A stretch of DNA of 64,000 nucleotides from Avena insularis (taxonomy: Eukaryota > Streptophyta > Magnoliopsida > Poales > Poaceae): NCBI GenBank assembly GCA_023614405.1, contig CM042693.1, positions 338,131,527 to 338,195,526 of the forward strand, written 5' to 3'. Of this stretch, positions 10,593 to 23,500 are shown one piece after another; within the stretch, counting starts at the first letter, position 1; each line of letters opens with the position of its first letter. Below the pieces are notes generated by a model that saw nothing but the letters and a program-made list of their open reading frames with translations, was not told the DNA's origin and did not search any database. The translations under genes were made by a program, and so were the position numbers.

Positions 10593-11628
10593 AAATCCAC
10601 TATGGAGTGTAAGTGTAAACTCTCCAATAGCCTCAGCTTCGGCTTCAACACCATTAGCAACTCTAATGGTTCTTTCCCCTCTTATTAGGATCCTCTTCGT
10701 ATAGAAACCCTTTCTTATTGAGCCATTTCATGAATCCAATACAATCCCTCTGGACGTGTCCGCTTTTTTCACAAAAACGACATCCATTAGGATCTTTACC
10801 ATTAGAATTAGGAGCTCTCTTAAGGTTCTTTTGCTAAAAGAACTTAGAAGATTGCCCTTTTTCTTCTTTTGAGAATTCTTGAACTGATTGACATGATCAA
10901 CTCGTCCAACTTTAAGCCTTTCCTCCTCTTGTACACATCTAGCCATCATTTCATCCATGCCCCATTTAGAATCCATCGCATTATAATTGATGGTGAACGA
11001 AGAGAACTCCGTGGGCAAGGATGACATATTAAAATGGACAAGGAAAACTTCAGAGATTTCCATTTCCATTGTCTTAAGTTTAGTGGTCATGTTAATTTTC
11101 CTCATGATATGCTCTCTCAGACTCCCGGTTGGACCATTCCTTTCATCAATAAGCCTTCTAATGAGGCTTGTTGCATAAATTTTGGATGGTCCCTTAAACT
11201 GTTCCTCAATCTTTCCAAGGTAACCCTTGGCAGTCTGAGAGTCTGGAACAGCTCCCCTCATACTTTGAGTAATGGATCCCTTAATAATCATGAGGCACTT
11301 ACGATTTGAATCCCCCCACTTAGTTTTCTCATCATCAAAAGCCCTTTTAAGGGAATTATAATTCTCATCACCTTCAGCAGGTTCTATAGGAGGATCTTTA
11401 TGGAGGGCATAATCTATATTCAGCAAAGCTAAAGTGATCTCAAGCTTCTCCTTCCAAGTACCAAAATTGCTACCAGTCAACTGTTCTATGCCATTAATAA
11501 TACCGGCAATTTGAGAGGCATTATATGCTGCAAAAGAAAACAAATGCTTTGAATAAGCATCACAATTTTATACTCCTTTCATCAATCTAGTCTACATCAT
11601 CTTTGTCCAGAAATAGACATGATCAATA
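10593..11628 (-). pseudogene. Copia gag remnant (same element as the pol at 711-3844)
   Basis: The frame at 10728-11543 encodes a UBN2-type Copia capsid. The blocks LTGSNFGTWKEKLEITLALL, DPPIEP and VQEEERLK are typical. The zinc knuckle CRFCEKSGHVQRDC is present at 10741-10782 but in another frame, so a frameshift separates capsid from knuckle. Between the knuckle and the pre-integrase block I find no protease D(S/T)GA motif; that stretch seems internally deleted. On the minus strand the gag frame is preceded at about 11529-11538 by a pyrimidine run ending in CAG that looks like a 3' splice site. The remnant ends at 11628, where the BARE-like element inserted (target copy CAATA, 11624-11628). 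Confidence 0.85.
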
Positions 11629-13257
11629 TGTAGGGTTCGCAGCATAGAAAACAAAAAAATTCCTACGATGGGAACAACTATGTACCAAGATCTATCTACT
11701 AGATACAAGCAACGAGCGGATGTATATCCGTAGAGAACATACCCTTGAAGACCGACAAAGCTTAACGAGTCCAAACTCATGGTTGATGTAGACTATCTCT
11801 TGCCGATCTCAAGACCGAGAGGAAGTCCTAGCGCCGCAAAACAGCGGCGCATCCGTGATCGCACGCACGTACAAGGCACCGAGCAACCTCCGCCTCCTCC
11901 CTCTAGCAATGCAGCGGAAGTACAACTCTTTCTTGCCGAATAGCCATCAGGAACATGTATCTCGCTAGTCCGAGACCATGGGGGATAAATACTAGAGGAG
12001 GAGAGAGATCCTTCACGAGGAGGTGTGGGTGAGAGAGAGGGAGGGGGCTCCTTTTATAGGGAGAGGGGGCACCCAAGGGGCCATGCGCCCAGCCATGGGG
12101 CTTCCCCTCCCCTCCTTTCATTCATGTGGGTGGACACTCCACTCACACAAATGCCTTTCAATTCCCTCCACTCAAAAACCCACTCAAATTCCCATTAAAT
12201 TTCCACCAAATTTAATGCAAACTCTCATTAAATAAAACTGCTTTTATTTATTCAGAATTTTGTCAATTACTTCAATGACAAACATTCTCATATAACCCCT
12301 TGCTATTATTTCATTTCACATGCAGAAACACTTTCTGCAATTTCACCCGAAAACCCGTTTCGGTATCTAGTGAAATAAATTCACGCGCTTGTTATTCTCT
12401 CCGGCATGAAACTTTTGCTCCAAATGGATGTCGGTGTCTCTTAAGTATGTCACCCTACGGTTTGCGAATAATGTGGACATGATCGAGAGCCCTCTCGGAT
12501 CAATAATCAGAAGCGGGATCTGGAGACTCATACTGACTCCCACACATTCAACCTTTTACGCTAGTATCTTAATCCTTTTGTTTTGCGATATATTACATGT
12601 CCGAGATTCGATCATCGGTATCCCCATACCTAGTTTGATCTCATTACTGTCATGCACTCTTTTCTTGTTCCCGTGATATAATATTCTAGTGATCAAATCA
12701 CTTGCTTGCAAGCTAATCAATGTGATATCACCGAGAGGGCCCAGAGCATATCTATCCGTCATCGGGATGAACAAATTCCACTCACGATCCATGGCCCTCA
12801 ACATAACACTTTAGTAGTTCTGAACCCATCTTTATAATCACCCTGTTACGGTGTGACGTTTGATGTTATCAAGAAACTCTTCCGGTGTTAGTGATTAACA
12901 TGATATCATGGTCTAAGGATTAGGATCACTTCGTAAGTTGTTATAGAAATATAAACTCAATGACTTTGATCGTAATGCTATACTTCAGATGAATGTTCAT
13001 CACACCATTACACTAATGTTGTGACCTCATTATTAACAACATCTAATGTCCATGATCAGTAAACCTTTGATCATCTTGTTAATCAACGAGCTAGTTTATA
13101 AGAGAGGCATAACTAGGAACTTCCTTTTGTTTATTAAACACACATGTATTAACGTTTCTGTATTAATACAATTATTGCATGTAAAATAAACATTTATCAT
13201 AAATAAGGAATACGTTAATAACCACTTTATTATTGCCTCTCGGGCATATTCCCTTCA
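11629..13257 (-). repeat. 3' LTR of the BARE/Angela-lineage element
   Basis: This 1,629 bp LTR is a direct repeat of 18160-19815, with small indels and scattered substitutions. It carries a TATAAAA motif at 12052-12058 on the minus strand. Confidence 0.9.
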
Positions 13258-13270
13258 GTCTCCCACTTGC
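13258..13270 (-). other. Polypurine tract of the BARE/Angela-lineage element
   Basis: The minus strand reads CAAGTGGGAGAC directly before the 3' LTR start, the usual BARE-type tract. Confidence 0.8.
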
Positions 13271-13429
13271 TAGGGACAATAATCTAGTTTAAAAACTTTG
13301 CGTATTGAACACCTATGGCTTTCTGGTGTTCCATATACGCAACTGCAAGTGGTTAACATAATCTACGGATCTGACACTTTCAGGTCCATGTGTATTTGCA
13401 TGTATTTGCGTCTTCACGCATCACTCATT

Positions 13430-15480
13430 CTCCAATGAGATGGCATTGTATAAATTTGGTATTTTGGTGAGACCTTTAGTTCCTTGGGGTTAAATCATGT
13501 CGATACTATTGTCGTACAATATATCTTTAGTGTTAGCCCGTTGCGAACCACACCCTAGTTTGATAACAAACTACTTGACACAAATTCCCTCCTTTGCTGC
13601 TACTATAGCAGTCATATACTTAGCCTTTTGTTGTAGTATTCGTCACAATGTCTTAACTACGGAATTTCATCCAAATCCATCATGGAATCTCCTTTCCATT
13701 AAATTGTGCCACATATAGTTTAAATTGAGATAAACTTAATTTGTATCTTGTGACAAAACTAGTATCAATGTAACGCTTTACAATGAACTATTTTTAATTG
13801 TTTGTCACCTCTACACAAATATATTCTTAGTTCTTCCAAAAGATCATAAGAATTTCCTTACTATTGTCCAATGATCATTTTATGATTCATTCTGGTATAT
13901 GCTCATAACACTTAGAGCATAGGACATATCTGGATGTGTACATATCATGGTATGATTGATCAAATCATTCTTGTGATTTCACTCATCAAGTGTCAAAGCA
14001 CTTGAATCTTGTTTCACTAATCAAGTGTCGATACACTTGAATCTTGATTCAATTCTTTTGCATGCGACAAGAAACTTTTCCCGTCGTTTCTATATTGAAC
14101 TCCTTCAATATATCATATATGTACGTTTGGCACAACCATATTAGCGTCACAGTCTATCCATGTAGACATTCATGCTAAATATTCGGGTTTTTCCTAAGTC
14201 TTTCATCGAAATGAAATTCTTAACCTTTGTCAATAAAAGATAAATCATTTCCAATCAACAATATGTCCTCCACATAATGTATTAGAAATATGTCTCAGCG
14301 CTCCCACTTAATTTATTGCAAATGCAAGCATCTTCATCATCTCCTGATGAAAACTCCTTTTCATCACGGTGAAGATTCCAACTCCGTGATGCTTACTTCA
14401 ACCATTGAAGTTTGCATGCCCTTTTAGCATCCTTTGAATTTAACAAAACCCTTTGGACCATATCTTGTACACGTCCTAGGTAACCATTCTATTAAAAGAA
14501 TTTTGTTTTGTTTATTCATCTACCATATACCAAATTATATGTAGTGGTTGCTACTTTAATCCGTCTAGACTAAATATCGCTATGAAAGATCCAATCTTGT
14601 CATAGTCAACTCCTTGAACATTGTCGTGAAATTTTTTTACGACATGTCGACTATTTTATAGATGTGAAACATCCATGTCTGTTTCTTTATAGATCCAAAT
14701 ACGACCGATAGTTTTTTACACCTTTCCGTAGGGTCTTCCAAGTTCAAAACTTGATTTCTCATGTATGGAACTATCACGCATTTTTTGGCTTCAAGCCATT
14801 TGACAGAGTCAGTGCCCATCATCGCTTCTTTGCATGTAGTCGGTTCATCATTGTCAAACAATAATGATTTACTCTCAAATCTTAGCATTTGATTGTTTAT
14901 CCGACCTACTTGGTTCAATAAGAACTTAGATCTCTGTGACCACAACCTTTGAGAAATATAAGCTATGAGCATTATGGCTGCCTCCGGAACAATTTCCGGC
15001 GCCGCGCAACTCGGCACATTTAGCTAAGGTTCGTTAATCTTATCAAAGTTATATTGTCATCCCACTTAACTTTTACGAAAAATTCCTTTTTCAAGAAACT
15101 TCACATTTCAAGCGACAAACCCTTTTGTCCTCGGTGTTATAGAGGAATAATCAATTGTTATTCGAAAATACATGCTCATCCGACTTTGGTTGTAAACATT
15201 TTACTTATGCTTAGCATACCAAAATTTAAGAAATGACAATTTGGGTTTTACCCCAAACCATAACTTCCATGGTGTCATTTCAACAAATCAAGATGGAGCT
15301 CTTTTCAGTGTAAAAGTGGTAGTCTCTAAAGCTTTTAATCTTTTAGAACATAATGGCAGTTTTATAAATAACACCTTTGATCCAACCATGTCAAACAAGG
15401 TTTTATTACAAATCTCAAACACTCCATACTCCTATGGTGTTTCAGGAGATGTAAATCTAGGTGTTTTGCTAAACTTGTAA
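13430..15480 (-). pseudogene. BARE/Angela-lineage pol remnants (RNase H, RT, integrase end)
   Basis: Degenerate polyprotein on the minus strand. Around 13500-13640 an RNase H segment is visible, in which the normal AEY reads AKY, so the catalytic Glu is lost. The RT active site at 14265-14276 reads YVED instead of YVDD, within YVEDILLIGND. The frame at 14637-15017 holds the RT N-terminal block (NDEPTTCKEAMMG, KWLEAKK, NQVLNLEDP). Between about 15241 and 15450 the integrase C-terminal region can be followed (LFDMVGSK, TLKRAPS, WKLWFGVKP) with an in-frame stop. Frames change several times. No gag or protease could be located with confidence between 15480 and 17250. Confidence 0.75.
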
Positions 15481-18146
15481 CTCAAATAAATCCCTTTATG
15501 ATAAAATCATAAATCATTTATTTTCTTGTTACACTTGCAACTCAAATAAATCCCTTATGATAAAATCATAAACCATTTATTTTCTTGTTACAATGATTTT
15601 CCAGTTCATCTTGAAAGTCTTTGAAACGTTTTAAAATATTTCATAATTCTTTCTCATTAAGTGAATATTCACTAAAATTTCCGGAGAAAGCATATGAAGT
15701 TGAAGTCCATCACTTACGACTACACATAATGGACTACATACATCGATATGTATAAATTCCAATAATTTAGTCGATCGTTCTTCTTTGGCCTTTGAACAAA
15801 GTTTTAGTTATCCCGAGGAAAGTCTCACAAGCGTCACTTGATCAAATCAAAGACTCCAAAAATCCATGAAAATGGAGTTTCTTCATGTTTTCTTTCCAAT
15901 ATAATTTAAATGGCGATGTCACTTTGTAAGTGATCTTTCAATCATTTTCCTTGCGACATTTTAGCATTAGCTTTATGGATGTGATTTCTCCAACTAGATT
16001 TGTAAATCATCCATCTTATATGGAATACGGTAATTATTTGAACAACCTTTGTTCTCATAATACCTGATTTAAATAACTATTATTAAAACAAATCTTGAAG
16101 GCAAGCTTCGATGTCAACGAGAAATACAAACAATGGTTTTTTTTTCCGATGAACATCATCACATATTCTCTTGCTAGTTACTTAGGCCATTGTGGTTCAT
16201 GAATTGCGTCGTTCTGTATGAAATTTCATACCAACCAATTCGGTATCCAATACCCAAGAACCACATTGTTTAACAAGCAAAGAATACAACCATAACATGT
16301 ATATCATCCATATACCTAAATTGGATATTTCCAATCTTTTCTTTTCTTCCAAATATATTTTATAGATTCTCTTTCAGTATTTCCTTTTTCCTTTTAAAAT
16401 AATCTATCAACATCAACAGTGGCGCCATATACATGACACATAGTCCAAGGCGTGTATATTCAAATAATAATACCTTTGGACTTGCACTTTGAAGTAGATC
16501 ACCATCATCAAATGATCGACATTCTTTTAAAATCCATTCTTTAGTAATCTTTTAGTGTAGTAAACATTTTACATACATCTTCTATTCATCCTTATCATGA
16601 CGACTTTCATGATCGAGCTACTGAAGCTTATAAAGGCGAATCGTGAGTATAACATTACTTTCCAAAACCCTTTTGGATGATTAGGATGTCTAGCATCTCC
16701 AACCTATGTAAATTATCATCCAATATGAGAACATACATTATACTCTATCATATTGCAACCAAAACATTGTTTTAGATATCGTTATATCTGCCACACATGA
16801 TGGTTTATGAAACAATTCTTTCAGCTCCTAGATAACCTTGATATTTAAAAACAATCAAGAATCATGGAGGAAAACATGATACTTAAGATACTAACACTGG
16901 AATTGTTACTCTCGATTTAATACTAACTATTAAATTTCACTGAGTAAATAGAGTTTTCTGAAAGTTTGCAATAGGAATTTAAACTTTAGATTGACACTCA
17001 ACACAATACGATACCAGTTCATAAAGTAAATATCCAGAATTCTATAGTTCTATTATCTCAATTACAACTAAGCATAAGGTGGTGAACGAATGCCAATGAC
17101 TACAACAAATTTTGCAAATTCACTTTATTTAATTTATGATAAATTGAGTTCTACTAATCCAAATTAGAAATGAACTCCCACTCAAAAACGACATCCCTCG
17201 TGCCTTTTTGGTGATTACATGAACCAAATCCACTACACCAAGTATGATCATCATGTGAGTCGGTGTAGCTTCAAAGGCGAGCATCCATATGGTCATCATA
17301 TCAAAACATATGACTCATGCTTAACCATTCGGTCCATGTTCCGAGGCCATGTATGTACATGCTAGGCTCGCCAAGTAAGAACCTTTGTATTCGTGTGTGT
17401 AAAACTGTCTTACACTCGAGATATGCTCGTGGATTCAAGTACACCCGATCATCACGTGATGTCTTGAAGCGACGAAACATTGTCGGTGCATACTTAAGGA
17501 AGAACACATTTTTATCTTGATATCTAAATGAGGGATCATCCCATTATGCTAATAAAACACCAAACAAGCAATATAAGATGCAACAAACATCACATGTTAA
17601 TAAGTGAAATGATATGGTTCTTGCACTTGATCTCCATCATGTGCATCATGGTATGATCGCCATCATACCTCTATATGTAAGGACAAGGTCTATGGAACTT
17701 ACACGTTATGTGTTTTGTAAGAGTATCGACTTATACTTCTACTTACAACATCACCATATCATGACACTAGCCCAGCAACAATCTAAACTAGACGTCTCTA
17801 ATTTATCCATTGCAAGTCTTATGTGGCTTAGGGATTTTGAAGATAGAACCGTTATTACCTACGAACATAAACCACAACGAGAATAATAAAACTGTTGACA
17901 ACTCGTTGCAAATTAGATATTGACTATAGTAGGAGAGACTGACATCCGCTAGCCACTTATGCAAAACTAGTTGCATGTCAAGCGTGGAACGGGTCTCATG
18001 TGCGAGGACATGTAAAGTTTGTCCGGGACGCTTCATCCCACTATGCCACCAATATACAAAGTACAACTAAGAAGCAATAAAATGATCACCATCGCCCACA
18101 TACTGATATGTGTACTACCCGTTCAAAGCATCTACGCATAGATCCC
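15481..18146 (-). other. BARE/Angela-lineage 5' part: eroded gag region and leader
   Basis: I cannot follow a gag frame here; stops are dense on the minus strand. The part at about 17250-17515 matches the BARE leader as I remember it (blocks CTTGGCGAGCC, ACATGGCCTCGGAACATGG). The leader next to the primer site starts GGGATCTATGCGTAGATGC, also lineage-typical. Confidence 0.6.
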
Positions 18147-18158
18147 GCTCTGATACCA
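18147..18158 (-). other. Primer binding site, initiator tRNA-Met type (BARE/Angela-lineage)
   Basis: TGGTATCAGAGC on the minus strand, one base after the 5' LTR end. Confidence 0.9.
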
Positions 18159-18159
18159 C

Positions 18160-19815
18160 TGTATGGTTCGTAGCATAGAAAACAAAAAATTTCCTATGAT
18201 GGGAACAACTATGTACCAAGATCTATCTACTAGATACAAGCAACGGGCGGATGTATATCCGTAGATAACATAACCTTGAAGACCGACAAAGCTTAACGAG
18301 TCCAAACTCGTGGTTGATGTAGACGATCTCTTGCCGATCTCAAGATCGAGAGGAAGTCCTAGCGCCACAAAACAGTGGCGCATCCATGCTCGCACACAGG
18401 TACAAGGCACCGAGCAACCTCCGCCTCCTCGCTCCAGCGATGCAGTGGAAGCACAACTCTTTCTTGCCGAATAGCCACCGGGAACATGTATCTCGCTACT
18501 CCGAGACCATGGGGGATAAATACTAGAGGGGAGAGAGATCCTTCACGAGGAGGTGTGAGTGATAGAGAGGGAGGGGATCCTTTTATAGGGAGAGGGGGCA
18601 CCCAAGGGGACATGCGCCCAGCCGTGGGGCTTCCCCCTCCCCTCCTTTCATTCATGTGGGTGGACACTCCACTCACACAAATACCTTTTAATTCCCTCCA
18701 CTCAAAAACCCACTCAAATTCCCATTAAATTTCCACCAAATTTAATGCAAACTCTCATTAAATAAAACTCCTTTTATTTATTCAGAATTTTGTCAATTAC
18801 TTTAATGACAAACATTCTCATATAACCCCTTGCTAGTATTTCATTTCACATGCAGAAACACTTTCTGCAATTTCACCCGAAAATCTGTTTCGGTATCTAG
18901 TGAAATAAATTCCGACGCTTGTTATTTTTTCCGGCATGAAACTTTTGCTCCAAATGGATGTCGATGTCTCTTAAGTGTGTCACCCTACGGTTCACGAATA
19001 ATGCAGACATGATCGATACCCCTCTCAGATCAATAATCAGAAGCGAGATCTGGAGACCCATACTAACTCCCACACATTCAACGATGACTTTCTTGTAATC
19101 GTCGGAACCTTTTACGCTAGTAACTTAATCCTTTTGTTTCGCAATATATTACATGTCCGAGATTCAATCATCGGTATCTCCATACCTAGTTTGATCTTGT
19201 TACTGACATGTACTCTTTTCTCGTTCCTGTGATATAACATTCTAGTGATCAAATCACTTGCTTGTAAGCTAATCAATGTGATATCACCGAGAGGGCCCAG
19301 AGCATATCTATCCATCATCGGGATGAACAAAGTCCACTCACGATCCATGGGCCTCGACATAACACTTTATTAGTTCCGAACCCATATATTTATAATCACC
19401 CTGTTATGGTGTGATGTTTGATGTTATCAAGAAACTCTTCCGGTGTTAGTGATTGGTATGATCTCATGGTCTAAGGATTAGGATCACTTCGTAAGTTGTT
19501 ATAGCAATATAAACTCAATGACTTTGATCATAATGCTATACTTCGGAAGAATGTTCATCATGCCATTACACTAATGTTGTGACCTCGTTATTAACAACAT
19601 CCAATGTCCATGATTAGGAAACCTTTGTTCATCTTGTTAATCAACGAGCTAGTTTATAAGAGAGGCATAACTAGGAACTTCCTTTTGTTTATTAAACACA
19701 CATGTATTAACGTTTCCATATTAATACAATTATAGCATGTAAAATAAACATTTATCATAAATAAGGAATACAATAATAACCACTTTATTATTGCCTCTCG
19801 GGCATATTCCCTTCA
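18160..19815 (-). repeat. 5' LTR of the BARE/Angela-lineage element
   Basis: This 1,656 bp LTR reads TGAAGGGAAT at 19815 to CCATACA at 18160 on the minus strand. It has 27 bp more than the 3' LTR, mostly from a short insertion near 19080-19105. Confidence 0.9.
18581..18587 (-). promoter_or_regulatory. TATA box in BARE/Angela-lineage 5' LTR
   Basis: The minus strand reads TATAAAA, flanked by GC-rich sequence. It is conserved in the 3' LTR, in the position expected for the LTR promoter. Confidence 0.6.
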
Positions 19816-20524
19816 CAATAAAAATTTGTGATCAAAATATCTGCCAATTAGCTTTGGCCAAAATGACAGATATAAGCCACACTTAATTAGATCCTCTAAT
19901 CATATAGAGTTCTTTCATCAATCTCGAACACATCAACTTTGGTGAGAAGTGAACCAGAACAATAAAATTTCATGGTGAAAATGCCCATCAATCATCTTTG
20001 GCCAGAATGATTCACATAAGCCATGCTTAATTTGAGGATTTTCAAACTATATTATGCAGCAAAACATTATTATTATAATTTATTTGTAAAACAACACAAA
20101 AGAATCAACCAAATATAATAAAGTCATAAAAAAGAATTAACTTATCATAATAAAACACATTAAACTTACTTAAGTGAGATACATAATTGCATGACAAAAT
20201 AATAATTTGTCACACAATTGTGTTCCATAATTGACATAATAAAATATGCCAATAATGTAGCCCCAAAAACCATACATAAAACCCTAACTTATAAACATTA
20301 ATTGTTAAATCTTTATTCTTAATTTAGGCTCAAACATAAAATTTGTCCCAAAACAACTCTTCTGCACAGGGCCAAATCCGGCCTATCCCGTCTCCACGTC
20401 GACCCTTTTCGTGGCCCCCTGTCCCGTTAAATAGCCGAGGGCCGTTGGATACGATCTAGCGGCGGAGGGCACGCCGGGTCAGAACAAAAACCGATGCGCG
20501 ACGATGCCCCTCCCCGAACCCTAG
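19816..20524 (-). other. Continuation of the old Copia 5' leader (AT-rich, then GC-rich)
   Basis: This sequence joins across the BARE-like insertion to the Copia gag segment, and across the long-LTR element to 35371-36223. It is AT-rich to about 20370, then GC-rich. It has no coding frame. It could be an unusually long, possibly intron-containing, leader of the Copia, or host DNA if the Copia is 5'-truncated. The first reading is preferred because an LTR end and primer site in the same orientation follow at 36.2 kb. Confidence 0.5.
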
Positions 20525-23500
20525 TGCGGTGACCCAGCATACCACTGCATGATGTAGTATACTATAGTCGTTGACATAACACCAATGAAACACCGTTCAC
20601 TAGTATTACATCCCTCAGAATGGCACAACAGAAACACAACAGGTCCAATACATGGCTAAAGGTTACAACTCACTCTTTACACAAGATCCAGAGAACACTC
20701 TAGGTTAAAGAGAGAGAAAGAACTTCTTATGGAGAAGAATCAAAAATAAACAATGCACGAATTATCATACTATTAAGACTAGTATTTTAACTAAGGGATT
20801 GGTATTGCTGCTATTGCAATACACTACAGAATTAGGTTCTTTGGCTAGAGATTATATTCCTATCTATTCAGTAACTTCGTCTTCACTTGAGTTGATGTGT
20901 ATGTTGACTTCCTTTGACTTCATTGAAGAGCTTTGGCTTTGGATGACGAGTCCTGGAGTATAACTTGATGTAGATGTTGTCTATCCCGGCTTCAGAATCT
21001 AACAAGGGTTAAGAAGATACTTTGAGTATGAGCGTACTCATCAATTCACTAGAAAAGGAGTGTTTGATGCACTATACTACAGCCACAGACAAAAGGTCGT
21101 AGGCAATGCAAGTTTTCATAAACAGTTCTTCAAAGGTTGCTTTTATTCTGAAAAGCTATGTCCGTCAGCCTTCACGGGTTTACCAGAACTTTCATGGAGT
21201 TCCTTTCCCGCAGCGTTCGCAGCTCCTTCCCGGAACAGGGAGTAACAAGTTATAGTTCTTACACTCTATAGAGGTGCGTTACTTTCCCCATGAGAGATCA
21301 ACTCCTTGTTGCACAACCGGGCAGCTTACCCGTCCACAATTCCATGTTGTGGGGCCCAGTAGTTGGTCCAAGCCAATCACTGCCTCTCCGCGACCTCATA
21401 TTTCTGCACGATCCTTTGGGCTAGCTCACCTTTTTTAAGCCCCCTTTCGGGCAGGCTAAAACCCTGATGAGTTCTCGAAGAATCTATGACCTGGTGTTGC
21501 CCTGGAAAGTGCCATATTAAATGGTCCATCCACTAAACACCATCCATAGATAATCTAGACACCAAAAGTGTGGGGCGTAAGGGTGCCCACCCATATGTTG
21601 GATCCACACAAGGAATCACAACGTCACGTTAAGGTCGTCTTGCCTCCATACAAGAGGAAAAGGATACAGCTGACTTCTCTGTCCCATTCCAAATCTCATG
21701 GTTAACGCGTAATATACGGCGCAAGAATCACTGATGACATTGGTTGTTAAGTCCTAGATATTATGTTCCTTTACCACCGGAACTTTTGTAGTAAGTTATT
21801 ACCTCATGGTAATAACTTATAATCACATTATTATGAAAATAGTGTTTTCGGACCTTTTTCAAATGCAGGTGATGTCCACATTCGATTTATAAAATACTTT
21901 ACAGAAAATAACCAAAGGACATGAGCAAGTGTGAACTATCCTTTTGTGATTGCAAGAATATGCACTCACGGTCTTCAAGGTAATATAAGATCCAAAATCT
22001 GAAATCAGCATCATTGGTCCGGTAAGGACTAATGTCTAAAGAAGCAATATGCTTTTATGCATAAGTAATGTGATGCGCGTTATAAACGCGAATCCCGGGG
22101 ATAACGTTGTTCTAGGTTTTGGATTCCGGAAATGGTTACTTTAGAATGTGTTGTTCTTTTAGATAAGTTTCACACCTATGCTTCTTATTAGGGCTTGTGA
22201 GTGTGTGTGAACATCACATATTTATGTAGCAATAAAATATGTATCTATGAAATGCTATTCAAAATTGTTTACACTTTAATAGTTTATCTCCAAACTTTAC
22301 TTTATAAGTAGTCACTTATAAATAGCTTAGAGTTATTGTTCCTATGTATACGAGTGTAATATGAAGTAATGTGATCTTGTTTATTTGTCATATATTGTTT
22401 GAAGTCGAAAAATGAATAACTTTTGAAGAAAAGATTCCTTTTCTAAGGTCTAAACAATCTTTGTGGTTAGTTAGTGGTGGTCGATGTTATTTGTGCTTGC
22501 TTGAATAGTTTGGGCTTGAGATGTTTTATAACTTAACAATTTCAGACCAAAGTTAACTATAAAACATCTAACAATGTTTATAGTGTTATATTTAGATTCT
22601 TGTAGACTAAAGTTAACTTTACAATAAAGATAGTTTGAAAGTATAATGCTTATAATATTTGTATCTTGTGTACCTGGTAATGTTTCCTTAAGGTTATTTA
22701 AGAATGGTTATTCTTCTATTTAAGTAGTGGTCTCTTAATTTTGTAGTGAAACAAGATTTCTTGTTTCCTTATAAAGGTATGATTATGGCTTGCGGATAAA
22801 TTAATATTACTAGTGACTATTCATGAATTATTTTTGGATTTAGTCTTATTATAAGGTTGTATTTGATTGTTATATCATTTTGGAAGATTTTATAATTATT
22901 AAAGATCTTTTTAGAATATAATTTATTCGTTTAGAAGAAGGATAATTCAATATAATAGTATTTCTAATGTTTTGAATGATTATGATTTATTAGTAATATT
23001 CAAGAATAATACTTATTTATTAGACTTGATTGACTAATTTTAGAAATATTAACAATTTTTATTTACCCTTATATGAATTTTAAACTAAGTAATTAAGTTT
23101 AAATTTGAGTTATTAGAATATTTGAATTTTTGTTGTAACTCAAAAGTGTAATATTATATTTTTAACATGTAGATATTATTTTTGTGATTATTTTGGTATA
23201 TTATATTTATTTTGGTGATTTATAAATAATAAGATATGATTTTTACAATTCTTATTACTTTATAATTACTTAATAAATAACAAATATTTAATAAAGTGAA
23301 ATAACAATACATGATTATGGTTGTAAATTATGATTTTTATTTTTCCAAGATTTTTGGTATTTTATTTATATTATTAACATTTACCATTATTAACATATGA
23401 ATTATCAAAGTTTTGTTACTTATAAAACCTTTATTAAATAATATTTATTTCAATAATCATCATAATAATATTTAATAATAATTTTAAGTTGTATATTTGA

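Larger units (their letters stand above)
11629..19815 (-). mobile_element. BARE/Angela-lineage Copia LTR retrotransposon, degenerate interior
   Basis: An 8,187 bp element on the minus strand with perfect 5 bp target duplications CAATA at 11624-11628 and 19816-19820. The 5' LTR is 18160-19815 and the 3' LTR is 11629-13257. The LTR starts TGAAGGGAATATGCCC followed by AGAGGCAATAATAAAG, which closely resembles BARE/Angela LTRs. Its end (GCTACGAACCATACA) and the leader after the primer site also match that lineage. The coding interior is recognisable only in scraps, with many stops. It inserted in the 5' leader of the old Copia just upstream of gag. Confidence 0.9.
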
